DNA of 64,000 bases from Mesostigma viride. Lineage: Eukaryota; Streptophyta; Mesostigmatophyceae; Mesostigmatales; Mesostigmataceae. Positions 25,368 through 36,913 of the stretch are shown piece by piece. Location: contig RPFO01000050.1 in NCBI GenBank assembly GCA_009746045.1, forward strand, positions 186,001 through 250,000, written 5' to 3'. Within the stretch, counting starts at the first letter, position 1. Each line of letters begins with the position of its first letter. The notes below the pieces were generated by a model, which did not search any database, was not told the DNA's origin, and saw only the letters and a list, made by a program, of their open reading frames with translations. A program made the translations under genes and the position numbers.

Positions 25368-27508
25368 ATGAACCAGCGATGGAAGCACCAGCGATGGAAG
25401 CGATTATGAGGATTTGTTTATATTAAGGGGACGGTCCCGGCGCGAATATTTTTGGCGCCGAAAAATTCGCGGTACCCGTCCGTACCGTGAAAAAGTGGTG
25501 CACGGTGCGCGCACCCCTACCGGAGCTGGCCATGGCGACGTGCTTTCAGGCAGAGTAGAAAAAGATAGCTCGCGGAATGCAGAGAAACTGAGCGAATCTT
25601 AAAGACGATGAGTAAATGATACTACTTCGTAGCGGAGTTCGCGTTTTTTGCAGTGTCGATGATTTTATTGATGACCATCGCCACGGGGGTCCAATCTGAT
25701 GTTTTCGTCGAGAGGAATAAATTAGAATGCACGCTGGCGGCGGTGATTGTCAGGTTTTATGGGCTTTACCTAGCGTCAAGGATGCGTTTAAATTGTTATT
25801 GGTAAAGATTTAAAAAATTTGCTGGGTTTCGGCAAGATTTCCGTCATGATCGGTAAGACACTCTCCAGGCTCGCGGGATGCGCGTCTTATTATTCCATGG
25901 AAGGTTGTTCTTTCTTGCGCCGCTGGGCGAAGGACAATGCCGGTAATGGTACGATCGTGTGATCAACGTGACCCTATGAATGTTTCGCTTCCTTGATGGG
26001 TTATCAACGCAAGTTTTCGGCTTTTTTCCGTGCAGTTAGCGCCAGGTATAATGCCATTCCGTGCTGCGCATCGCCAGATTCCTGGCACCTTTCAGTGGTT
26101 TTTATGTACGTTGCATGGCTGGGACGTGTCAAAGCGCGACCGTGGCATATCGTCAAGTTGTCAGGGATTTGCTGAGTGGTTTCTTGGAAGGAGATTGCTA
26201 ACAGCACTCAGTTTTGTGTGAATATTGACGCGGCCTTTCTTAGCAGAGGCTTCATTGTGGTTAGAGGCTCACAAGCTTGAGTTTCTTTCTTGCCAAACAA
26301 TTGCGCTGGAAAGAAAGGTGGCAGTGGTTTTTCTGAGGGGCATACTGCATGGGTGGAACTGCACGTAGGTAGGGGTTATGGTTGTCTTGTCGGCCTTTCT
26401 CCCACTAAAATGGGAGAGCCCTAATTCATATGCTGGCAAGGCAAGGTAACCATGGTGAGAAGCCTTGGCAATCAGCATGTATGACAATTCTGCTTTCTCT
26501 GTGGACTGTCTGTTGTTACCCTTGTTGGGCAATTAGTGGATATGGCTTTCTAGGGTGTGTTTGAGCTTGGTTTTGGGATGATGCCCACACCATAAACCTG
26601 GAATATGCTTTAGAAGTGTCGGCTAGGCATGTAGAGCTACCTGCCTCATTGTTGTGCACACACGCAACAGGTTGCCCGTGTCAAGGTAAGGCAAGGGCAC
26701 ATGACGTGCCCAGCCACCTCCTTGTACATTGTGGTCGAATTGGGCATGGTCAGGAGCCTTTTGGATGGCATAGGAAGTGTTAGTGTGCCTTAATACTCAC
26801 TAATGCCTTCCTTAGCGTCTGCACAGGTGGCCAACTGCCAAAATTAATAACTGCTACAGCTGAGCTCAGAATGCCACCAAACTTTGGTAGTGCCTTCTAT
26901 GGTCATGACAGAATTCGACTATTACTTTTTAGGCCTAATTGATGTGTTATGAGTGTGTATGGGGGCGCCCCGCCTAAAAAAGCGTATTTTTGGCCCAAAA
27001 ATTAATAACTCAAAGGGATGTGCTGATTTTGTTGATCCAATTAGGTAGAAACCATGTCCCATGACATTTTTATATGGGTATTACTTTTTTCATGCAACTG
27101 GTTCTCCCACTGGTCTGGGCAAGATGTGCCCCGGACAGCGTTTTTTTCTATTTTTAGCTCATAGCCGGTGTATGGCTGCGGGTAGTACCCCCAACAAGTG
27201 GTGGTATGCATGCCCAAACATCATGTTTATGGTCCCCAAACATCATTCAGTGGTTGTCAGTTGCATTTCTGTAGTTATTAGGGGGCTTCAGTTTTGATAC
27301 AATTCCATGGGACCCTCCCCTTAAAATCTGGAAAGTTGCTAAAAATAGACATGCCAAAAATAGACCAACCGATGTCGGAAAATTCTGGAAAGTCAAATTC
27401 CTTCTACTGGTGTCCTGGACATGCTGCCTACCAATATCTAGCATGTTTGGACTCAATTTGCTCCATGTAGGGCTTATAAGGGCATTTTTTGGCACTTTCA
27501 TACCGTTG

Positions 27509-28220
27509 TGGAGGTGGCACGGTGGCACGGTGGCGCGGTGGCACGGTGGCACGGTGGCACGGTGGCACGGTGTCATGAGCATGTCTAGGTAACCCTTGCA
27601 TGACCCATTACCCTTGATAAATCCCAATGGATAACCATTGTATGTGCAAATATGTGTGTTTATATGCAACTTTTGAGGTGGCACAGTGGCACGGTGGCAC
27701 GGTGGCACGATGCCACGGTGCCATGGTGTACGTCATGAGCATCTAGGTAACCCTTGCATGACCCATCCACCTACATAAAACCCATGGATAACAATTGCAT
27801 GTGCAAAGGTGTGTGTTTATATGCAATTTGAGGTGCAACGGTGTGCCGGTGTGCCGGTGTGCCGGTGTGCCGGTGTGCCGGTGTGCCGGTGGCACGGTGG
27901 CACGATGCCACGATGCAACGGTGTCATGAGCATGTCTAGGTAACCCTTGCATGACCCATTACCCTTGATAAATCCCAATGGATAACCATTGTATGTGCAA
28001 ATATGTGTGTTTATATGCAACTTTTGAGGTGGCACGGTGGCACGGTGGCACGGTGGCACGATGCCACGGTGCCACGGTGTCATGAGCATCTAGGTAACCC
28101 TTGCATGACCCATCCACCTACATAAATCCCATGGATAACAATTGCATGTGCAAAGGTGTGTGCATACATGCAATTTGAGGTGTGCCGGTGTGCCGGTGTG
28201 CCGGTGTGCCGGTGTGCCGG
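27509..28220 (-). repeat. Right octamer arrays, copy 2
   Basis: Mirror arrays as in copy 1 but with one additional spacer-plus-array unit (about 27950-28080). Confidence 0.9.
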
Positions 28221-28340
28221 CCGCCGACGAACTTTTTTTTCCTCAAAGACTTTAGTTGAAACTTTAAATGCATGAAAATGCAACTTTCAAAACTGAAGTA
28301 CAATTTGAAAAATGTAGTACAATTCCAGGTGTGCTTAGGG

Positions 28341-29041
28341 TGATGTAACTTGTCAACACCAATGCATGTTCTGATTCTGATGTGATTGATTATATTCCTG
28401 GCCTGCATGAGTCTGTTGAGGTTGTTTGTCGCTGCTGCGGCTGCTATGACCATTACTAGTGTGCTCATGTGAGTTTTTTGCCATGTCCATTTGCGCAGTC
28501 ATGGAGCATTTCAAGGTTTGCCCGAGATTTACGAGACCCAAGTGTCAGTCATTTTCCGCGAAGCCGCGATATAATCCCTGACAGAAACTGGCAAAAACCA
28601 CATGGAACATATGCAGAATCCTCCTTGATAATGTCTCATGTAGTAGATACATTCCAGCCTTTGCAATTACAATCACGTCACTAAATTTTAAAGTATGCAA
28701 AATTACAAGCTGTGAGTGCAATTGTCTCTACTCATCATAAGATACCAGCTTGACAATCATGAATGCCCATTTGGTTACAGCATATAAGGCAACTTGTCAT
28801 TATATAATAACACAATTATTGACTTGAAACTCCTCGACCAATGCAAAAATTTGCCCAAACCTTCTATCAAACTATTTTGGGAAGTCCACAGCATCCAAAA
28901 AACACATTTTTCAAATTTTCATTTAGGACAGACCTGCAGCCTCCCAAATCTGTCCTAACCCAAACAAACCACCCGGAGGGGAGGGGACAACCAACCACCC
29001 GTCGACAGCAGACATAACATAAGAGAGGGGAAGGCCTACAA
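28341..29041. other. AT-rich region beyond the gypsy pol, unassigned
   Basis: This is where the chromovirus 3' UTR and 3' LTR should be, but no matching LTR copy is found in the window. Near 28345-28460 one plus frame has a short run with a CRCCGCYDHY cluster before a stop. Otherwise nothing is supportable. Confidence 0.3.
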
Positions 29042-30754
29042 CTAGAGCTTGTGCAGGGTTTTATATTCCTGCAGCAGGCGACTACACCCATCTAGCTCAC
29101 TCTCCGTATACCAAACCTTATCTACTTCACTACGAGCATACATCCACTTCACTTTATACTGACGCTGGGTACCGCGGCCCTTTTTGATATCTCTATGGGC
29201 CACGATGCTTTCTACTTCGTCTTCTACTTCCCCAGTGTCAGGGTTATGCTCTAAAGGGGCAGGCGCTAACTCCCTGCCAGCGAACGTACTAGGATGGTAC
29301 AATTTAAGCTGGCTCCTATGGAAGGTGTTTGAATGCGTTTGCCAGGAGGTAGGGATATCGACTTTATATAAGAAATTTCCTACCCTAGACAACACATGGA
29401 AGGGTCCTAAGAAGGCGGGCCTAAGTTTGACCTTCAGTTCTGCTTCAATCTTATGAGCAAAACGGCCAACACGGGGACCTTCTACTAATACTAGATCTCC
29501 TATTTCTATCTCAGGTGCTCGTCTATCTAAGGAGGCACGCAACCTAGCAAGGTACTTAGCCTGAGCTTTTTGGTACCCTGAGATCGCGTGGTCATGAGCA
29601 GTTTTCATTCTATCTAGTAAGGACTGTACACCTTCTACAGTATCTCGGGACACATCATCCTTGTCCCGTAGAGGACTAGCTAGGAGAGAGGTAGGGGTAA
29701 GGGGCTGTCTACCAGTATCTAAGAAGAAGGGCGTATAACCATGCGCAGCTTGGGGACAATTGTTGAGGGAGAACTCTACCAAACATAAATAATCCTCCCA
29801 ATCACTACCCGAGCCATTAACATAGTGCCTAAGCGCTTCTTCTACTACTCTATTAAGACGCTCTACTAAATGAGAGGAGGAGGAGTGGTAGGCAGTACCG
29901 TAGGTAACCTTGGTACCGATGGCAGCGAAAAACTGCTGCCAAAAATCTGAGGTAAATAATTTATCCTTATCACTAATAAACTGCCTACTCAATCCATGAT
30001 ATCTATATACATTATTGAGGTATAGGCGTGCGCAATCACGTGCGGTGAGTTCTAAAGGACACGGCACAAGATGGCACATACGAGTAAAACGATCTATGAA
30101 CACAAGGATTTGGGCATTGCCCCTATCATTCTTTCTAAAAGGTCCTACAAAATCCATCATGATAGAATCCCAAGGCATGATGGGGTCAGGCAAGGTCCTA
30201 GGTTCTGCTATCTGTCCTACGTTATTGGGTTTCATTTCCTGGCAAGATTGACAAGTTCTAACATACTCATCTACATCCTTATAAAGGGAAGGCCAGTAAT
30301 AAGAGCGGGCTACTAGGTCCCGTACCCGTTTACCACCCTGATGAGCAGCTAAGTCATGCAACTCAAAGAGCAAGGAGGAGCGACAGATAGGAGGGACATA
30401 CAGGCGCCATTGAGGGGGAGAATCTGCTATCTGCACATATAAAAACCCACCTACAAATTTACAAGGGTGCTTGCCTAATTGTTGGGGATGTGCAGCAATG
30501 GCAGCTAATGCTTCCGGCTCAGTGGCCGTAAATCTACTAATAAGGCGTTCAAGATCAGAGGTAGGCATCGCTACAGAAGTATCCAGAACAGGTTCAGTAA
30601 AGAGATCTCCTACCGCCTTGCCAAAGAGAAGGGGAGGTCCTAGAGGGACTACGTTTTCATAAGACTTTCCTGACCTAGTCGCTATATGGCTAAGCGGTAT
30701 AGAAATTTTATTTTTCCCCTCCCCCCCCCACCGAGGCCACGGGAAGGGCCTCAC
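29042..30754 (-). pseudogene. Ty3/gypsy chromovirus integrase with chromodomain
   Basis: Continuous frame of about 570 codons. It carries an HHCC zinc finger (H-DLAAH ... CQSC) and a catalytic core with D in MDFVGPF, D in ISDKDKLF and E in HLVERLN (spacing D-x35-E). A GPF/GPY-like region (PAFLGPFHVLSRVG) follows. The C-terminal chromodomain spans about residues 510-560 (ESIVAHRDIKKG ... KVKWMY ... VWYTESELD). Chromodomains direct integration to marked chromatin and define chromoviruses. Its N-terminal join to the RNase H part is broken: the frame shifts at a run of nine C (plus strand 30721-30729). The element is therefore inactive here. Confidence 0.9.
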
Positions 30755-30834
30755 ACGGGAGAGAGAGTCCTACGTGAGAAAGGAGATCAGGCATGCGAAC
30801 AGCTGTATGAAAGAGGTAGGCATAGGATTCATCA

Positions 30835-31832
30835 TCAGGTAGAACTTTCACCATAAGGGGTTACACCCATAGTAGTAGGAACTAGCGTAGTATTGAGAAC
30901 ATCGAGGTCCTCGAAGAAGGAATAGTCTGCACGACGAGAGAGTGCATCTGGTACTATGTTATCTACACCCTTGACATACTGAAGTTTAAAAGGGGAAAAC
31001 TGTGCTAAAAATTCCATCCAGCGCGCTTGCCGAGGGGTAAGGTTGGGTTGGGAGAGAAGATGGGTAAGGGGACGATGATCCGTTTGGATAACTAACCTAT
31101 AAGGATCTAGCTCACAGGGTTCATTCAGGCAGACATCAAATTGGGCACCTTTAAGGAAGTGCTGCCAAGCGTGGCAACAATACACCACAGCTAAGAGTTC
31201 CTGCTGGTGTACAGGATAGTTACGCTCCGCAGGGAGCATTGTCCTAGAGATATACTCAATTGGCTGTAAGCCCTGACCCTGATCCTGGAGAAGGACACCA
31301 CCTATAGCTACTTTACTAGCATCTGTAGCCACAACAAAGGGTTTAGTAGTATCCGGTAGGATGAGTACAGGAGGGGAAAGGAGTAGGGATTTTAGGCACT
31401 GAAAAGCCGACTGACATTCACTACTCCAAACAAAGGGGATATCCTTCTTTAATAAATGATTAATAGGGGCTGCTATAGTTGCGAAACGCGGGATAAAACG
31501 CCTATAGTAAGAAGCAATTCCTAGGAAACTACGTACACCTTTAACGTCGGTAGGAGTAGGCCATTCCTGAATTGACTTAGTTTTATCCGGGTCGGTAGCG
31601 ACCCCGGCATCTGACAGAACGTGCCCTAAAAATGGGACACTCCTACCCGAACGAACTTTAGCACGGCGCGCCCACAAAGAATTTTCAGCCATTATTTCTA
31701 ATACTTTCTTTAAATCACGTAGGTGCGTTTCAAAATCAGGAGAGTAAATAAGAATATCATCTAAGTAAGCTTGAGCACAAGAACGGTCATGCTCAGATAA
31801 AGAAACAGAGGAGAAGGAAGGATCCTTTAGCC
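30835..31832 (-). pseudogene. Ty3/gypsy RT C-terminal half and RNase H
   Basis: From the insertion edge at 31832 the frame carries the RT catalytic motif YLDDILIYS (about 31750-31776) and the thumb/connection region (FLGHVLS, FLGIASYYRRFI). Ty3-type RNase H follows (VATDASKVAIGG ... E in HQQELLA ... QTDHRPL ... DALSRRADY). The frame ends near 30835; a +1 shift near 30850 then leads on toward the integrase frame. The first half of RT lies on the other side of a transposon insertion. Confidence 0.9.
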
Positions 31833-33529
31833 CCTAAATGGTCTGGCTGCCGATTTTCCGCCTAAAACTGAGTTACAGCCGACACGTCGGCCCCTTCTCG
31901 GGGGACCAAATGCCGCGAAAACTATTGAGAATTAGGAAAAGTTTAGCTGAGAAGATCGAAAGTTTATAATTTTCCTCACAGCATGGTACTAGGGTTTGCA
32001 TACTTCTGACAAAGTTATAGAGGTGTTCTGGCCGGTCAAAGTACAAGGGGTCAGGGTACTTTTTCACGTACAACGTGCATTCCGGAAAACGACGACCTGG
32101 CCATGGCGGCTTGCGCCCACGCATGGCATTTACGTTTTCGTTCGAATTTTCTGACCAAACTTAGGAAATTGATTTTATACGTCCTAAAGATCACACAGGC
32201 CAATTTTTGGTTCGCGGGAATGCCATTTGATAGGTGTCGGCAGCGTTCTTGCTGGAAAAAACTGCGATCAGGCCGGACGATAGAAACGTTGACAGCAATA
32301 CCTTTCCGGCGTATTTTAAAGGATATATTGGTTTCTTTGTACTTTTTATGATACATAGTAGTCGTAAACGTGCAAGGGTGGCCAGAAATCGCCGAATCCA
32401 GCGACCATGCTGCACAACTTTGGTGTGCCGAAATGCGCCATTTTGCGGCCACCGCCTGGGCCAAGGTAACGCCATCCATGCCTGGTAAAGCTTCAGCATC
32501 GTTTTCCTATCGATGTTTGACGTTTATATATACGTTCTAGCTTGTGTAGCACATTCTTTTTGCATTATTCATGCTCTTTCTTGACCCTGGCCTGGCCCCT
32601 TTCTAAAACACCCTTCTTAGATGCTTCCCTCAGTCAGTTGACCTGCCACAGTGTGATGGTGATAAGTTTTAGATGCTGTATGGGTTTGAATACCTCCATA
32701 TATGTTTGTTATACATTTCCCACACACATATTGCATGAGTGTGAGGCAGTTGGCTGGTCTCTGTGGCATCATCAAGCATGTAACCGGTGAGTAGAAGCTT
32801 CCCATTGTCAGCATGTGCCACCAGGTGTGCTGGCCATCACCTGGCAAGCTATAGCAGCTTAGGCCTAGTTTATCCTTGCTAGGGCAAGCTGAAATAGGCT
32901 TAAAATCACTAGTTTGTTGGTGGCTGCCTCCTAGAATGCATGCCTTGCGTAGGGTATCCGTACCACGTTACCTACGTGCATGGACAAGGTGGCACCTGCA
33001 CATAGGTGCCATGTAAGGGCAGTGTGATGATGCAGTTATGTTTCCCCATCATTGTGGAAGGGAAATGTATTGTGTGGCATGGTTGGGGGCCATATTAGTA
33101 GGTATTAGTAGGTAGTATGCCCACTCCTACCCCCTTGGTTGCTTTTTACCAACGGTACCCCTATGGGCTGTACTGGGTGTAACTGCTGGCATACCCACCC
33201 AAATGATGACCCCAATGGCTCAAACTGTTCAGCAACTAATTGTTTATCATCCCTGAAGTGGTAGGTGCCTAGCTCTTACAACATAATTCAAAATGCACAT
33301 TCTACCAAAAATGAAAACGCTCGTCTTGACCCCCCTGACTTTGACGGCAGTTATACATGGCCTACCCTGCATATATGTAAGGTTGTGATATACCAACCCG
33401 AAGGGCAACTCATGGACATGCTTGGCCCCCAAGGACAGCCATTGGATATGGGTGGGTTGGATGGCATCTGGTTTGCAAAATTGTGAAGTTACAGCCGATG
33501 CATCGGCAGTATTTCTGCCCATTTAGGGG
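31833..33529 (-). mobile_element. piggyBac-like non-autonomous transposon, family 1, copy 2
   Basis: This 1,697-bp element matches 8684-10372 in inverted orientation, with the same CCCCTAAATGG tips. Here the flanking 4-bp duplication is TTAG (31829-31832 and 33530-33533) instead of TTAA. It interrupts the gypsy reverse transcriptase between the LCNSPASFQ region and the YLDD motif. The subterminal palindrome GCCGATGCATCGGC is kept at the right end; the left one is imperfect. It has no transposase. Confidence 0.9.
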
Positions 33530-34774
33530 TTAGATCAGAGGACACCTGAGGAAGATGAGAATTCCCCATAACAGGTCTAAGCACTTCATTCATTAACATT
33601 TGAAAAGAGGCAGGCGAGTTACAGAGTCCCATAGCCGCTACTCTAAACTGGTAATGACCAAAAGGGGTAGCAAAGGCGGTTTTATGGCAATCCTCAGGAG
33701 CTATCCGCAACTGCCAAAAACCATCCGCACAATCCAGTACTGTGAAACAAGTGGAACCTTTAACCTTATTAAATATATCATCAATACGAGGTAGAGGGTA
33801 TTTAGACTTCACAGTAATATCATTCAACTTCCTATAATCAGTAACTAGGCGAAACTTGCCTGATTTGGCTTAGGAACTAACAGGACACCAGCTGAGTAGG
33901 GGGAGTTACTAGGCTCTATCAATCCTGCTTCTAATAGCGACACTAAAATCTGTTTTAGTTCCTTTAATTCGGTAGGGCCCATTCTATACATCGGAGAGTG
34001 CGTAGGAACTGCACCGTCCTTGATAACTACACGGTGTAAAACAGAACGAGGAGGAGGATAAGAAGGAGTCTTTTCTTCAAAAACCTTTGAGGAATCTATC
34101 ACAGCCATGTATCTTACTATTTCATTTTCAGTAAATCCCACTCCTATTGTATCCACTGTGTTTATATCTATATCCACACTATTATTAGTGATAGGTATCT
34201 CCTGTACTTCTAACTGAAGGAACATACATAGTAAATATCCATATTCCTTTAGTTCAGAACGCAACTCATCATTGGACATTAATACTTCAGGTATAGGTCT
34301 TACAGGAGGATCAACAGGTGTAGGAGGAGTAATATCTACCAAGGATAAATTTTCCAATCTATAATGACGTTCAGGTACCCAGTAAGAGCTATCTGGAAAC
34401 CAAATGACCATGGTATCATAATTAATAGTAATCTTATTATCCTGGTGCCAATCTAATCCTAGTAATACATCAGCGGTAGTGATAGGGCCTATAGTGGCCG
34501 TCAGGTTGACAGTACGTCCTTGTATAACCATGGGAAGGGACACCGTACCCGGGGAATGACTGGTGCGACCATCAGCATAATGAACAGTAACGGGTTTGGT
34601 GTGAGGGGTAGGGACTAGTCCTAAACGCCTAACTAGGGCTTCGCTCACAAAGGAGCTAGCCGCACCGCTATCTACCAACACAGAGACATTCAAGAGTTCA
34701 TCAGCATGCAGGAAAGGGTCTACAACAGTGTGAGGGACGGTTAAACCACCATTCAAGAACATAAGAGGACGCAC
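33530..34774 (-). pseudogene. Ty3/gypsy protease and RT N-terminal half
   Basis: The upstream part (34774-33845) holds a retropepsin with catalytic VLVDSGAASSFVS and a closing DVLLGLDWH strand. A linker and the start of RT follow (LLEAGLIEPSNSPYSAGVLL). One base is missing near 33868, so the frame stops. The next frame (33827 down to 33530) continues RT with KYPLPRIDDIF, FTVLDCADGFWQL and MGLCNSPASF. The region therefore has one frameshift in addition to the transposon at 33529. Confidence 0.88.
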
Positions 34775-34868
34775 ACGTAGTGGTAGGGAAGATTCAGCTC
34801 CTACAGAGGTTATAAAAACAGGCAGGCAAAAATTTTTATCTGGGGTACTATCTAAGGACCTGTCCAGG

Positions 34869-35471
34869 TTACCCCCGGCTGACAGGCCTACTGTTCCCCC
34901 TCCCCCCCAAATCCATAGGAACTAACCCCGAAGAAGACCCTGGCGAAAAAGCCACTGCTGGAGGGTCACGAGGGAGCGAAGAGGGTGCGGGAGCCTGATT
35001 ATCATAGGGGAACCCTGGGGATCCTGTCTGCACAGCATTCAGCCTACTAGGGGTAGCTGAAGGAATGCGTCCTGAAGTAGGACGAATAGGAGCACGCTGA
35101 GGGGTACGAGGAGGGCGAGCGTCGGGATGAGGGGGAGCACCCGAGAGGAACTTGGGGCACTCACGTTTAAGATGACCTACTTCCTTACAATGATAGCATG
35201 TGATATGAGAGACATCAAGGGCTGAAAGGTCAGTAACACAGATATCTAATTCTTCTACATAGGAGTTCTCCTCCTCAGGGGTAAGGATAATATTATTAAT
35301 ACGGGAACGGGTAGGAAGAGAAGGGGTGGTGAAGAAATCTGCTACACGCAAGAGATGCTGGCGCACATGCTTGAGGGGCAGATCAGTAAAACGGTAGGCA
35401 GAGAACTGGCGCTTGACTTCACGTAATAAGGGTCTACTGAGGCCTTGGAGGAAGCGAGCACGTACTTCTGC
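34869..35471 (-). pseudogene. Ty3/gypsy gag, C-terminal part with zinc knuckle
   Basis: Reads from RARFLQGLSRPLL through a CCHC knuckle, CYHCKEVGHLKREC, to a Pro/Arg-rich tail ending at 34869. It uses a different frame from the protease that follows. The first half of gag lies at 43491-44650, because element A inserted at the codon after GAEV. The run of seven C at 34902-34908 is a possible frameshift site. Confidence 0.87.
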
Positions 35472-36165
35472 AGTTAACGTTCTTATCACACGCAATGTGA
35501 AGGATATGGTTGCAATGCAGCAATGTGTGATATGGTTGGAAACGGAGCTTTGTTAAAATCGGATAATGTTACAGCGCTCACACACTTGAGGCTTGTACAC
35601 GCGCTTGTCAAGTCAATGCACAACACGTGAGGCGGGCTCGCAAGAGATGCCCATTTGGCACTGGCCTATTGTTTATATACTTGTGCACTGTGCTTGCTAG
35701 TCCTGAGCAGCCTAGGAGGCCTGCTCAGTAATAACACCCCCGGTACAGTATTCACTACCTGTACAGCGCCCACTCCTATACAGTAGGTCTGCCATACAGG
35801 CACAGTGACCACAGAGCACAGTCCACAGTGACTATTGCATCTGCACCTAGAAGTCCAGGACTAAGCCTGCGGTACCAACAGACCACAGGTTAAGGTTCCT
35901 ATTTCCTGCGTACGACGTATTAATCCAATACCGTCGTAGGTACAGCACCTAATTCCTGTCAGCCCAGGAATTACTGTCGACCCCATATGTCGTCGGCAAA
36001 TATTCACGTCCGACTTAGAAGAACAGCCGGCTCGCGCTCGCGCGCGACCGGGAAGTCGGAACGCCATAACTTTCTTGATACTTGTCGGAATGAACTCGTT
36101 CCGGTGCCGCTGGAATCGCAGAGATATGCCGAATCAGGATCACGCCAATGCGCTTGGCGTTAACT
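35472..36165 (-). repeat. 3' LTR of element A
   Basis: The 694-bp LTR ends in AGTTAACG at both edges as inverted repeats, not TG...CA. A TATATAAA box lies at 35672-35679 on minus. Confidence 0.93.
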
Positions 36166-36183
36166 CCAATCCTTTCTTTTCTT
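36166..36183 (-). other. Polypurine tract of element A
   Basis: On the minus strand AAGAAAAGAAAGGATTGG directly precedes the 3' LTR, the expected site of plus-strand DNA priming. The same tract abuts the 3' LTR of element B at 49316-49333. Confidence 0.7.
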
Positions 36184-36710
36184 GAGCTGTAGCAGCTCAC
36201 ACAAGTCTACATACAAACACACACAATGGGTACTGGATATCCTCCCCAGACTACAAGTCACAACCCGCTGGGCATGACAGTCAGCTTGGATTCCTTATTA
36301 TATGTACATAGCACCCATACTGGCTCAGGAGCACAAACAAATTACAATGAGTCCCTATCCCTTCACGGGAGGCTCGTTGTGTTACCCATGTACAAGAGGT
36401 TGGCCAACTGTGGCAGCCCATAGGTGTTCAGCTAAGAACTTGAGAAGTATGTACAACCTTCAGGACCTTAGGCGAAACCCCACAGATCACCCACAACAGC
36501 TCATCAGAAAACATTGCTGACCCCCAGACGGGAGTCGGCGCCGGTCTGCTGCCCCTTATCGAACCAGACACAACATCTACGCGAAGCACATGCAAAACAC
36601 AAGCTCCCATACTCGTTCCAACCGTGGAAAATCAGGGGACCTGTCGCCACCTCACCAGCATGGTGGATGGGTCAGCCAGTCCGTGAAACTCCGCCTTAAG
36701 ACGGCACCAG

Positions 36711-36722
36711 GGAATCGAACCC
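36711..36722 (-). promoter_or_regulatory. Pol III B-box-like motif in the 3' region
   Basis: On minus the sequence reads GGGTTCGATTCC, matching the B-box/T-loop consensus. A full tRNA cannot be folded: the T stem is weak and no convincing A box was found. Element B has the same motif at 49861-49872. Confidence 0.35.
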
Positions 36723-36913
36723 CGCCCACAAACCACAGATCTGGGGAAACCTCAGACTGAGATGAAAACCCCAGATAGACATCTCTCCATCAGAGACAAT
36801 GTCAGACATTCCCACACCAGAGACATGTCTCACCCCTCAAGGTGTGCTCAGGATTATGTACAATCAAGCTCCCAGCCTGATATCCAGAGACTTAAGCACC
36901 CAGCTCTCAGCTT

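Noticed and set aside
28469-28684. 71-aa plus ORF after the 7.3-kb element
   Set aside because: No homology or splice signal that could be fixed; it is probably chance.
36690-36790. A tRNA gene at the B-box motif
   Set aside because: The acceptor stem, D arm and anticodon arm could not be formed; only the B box fits.
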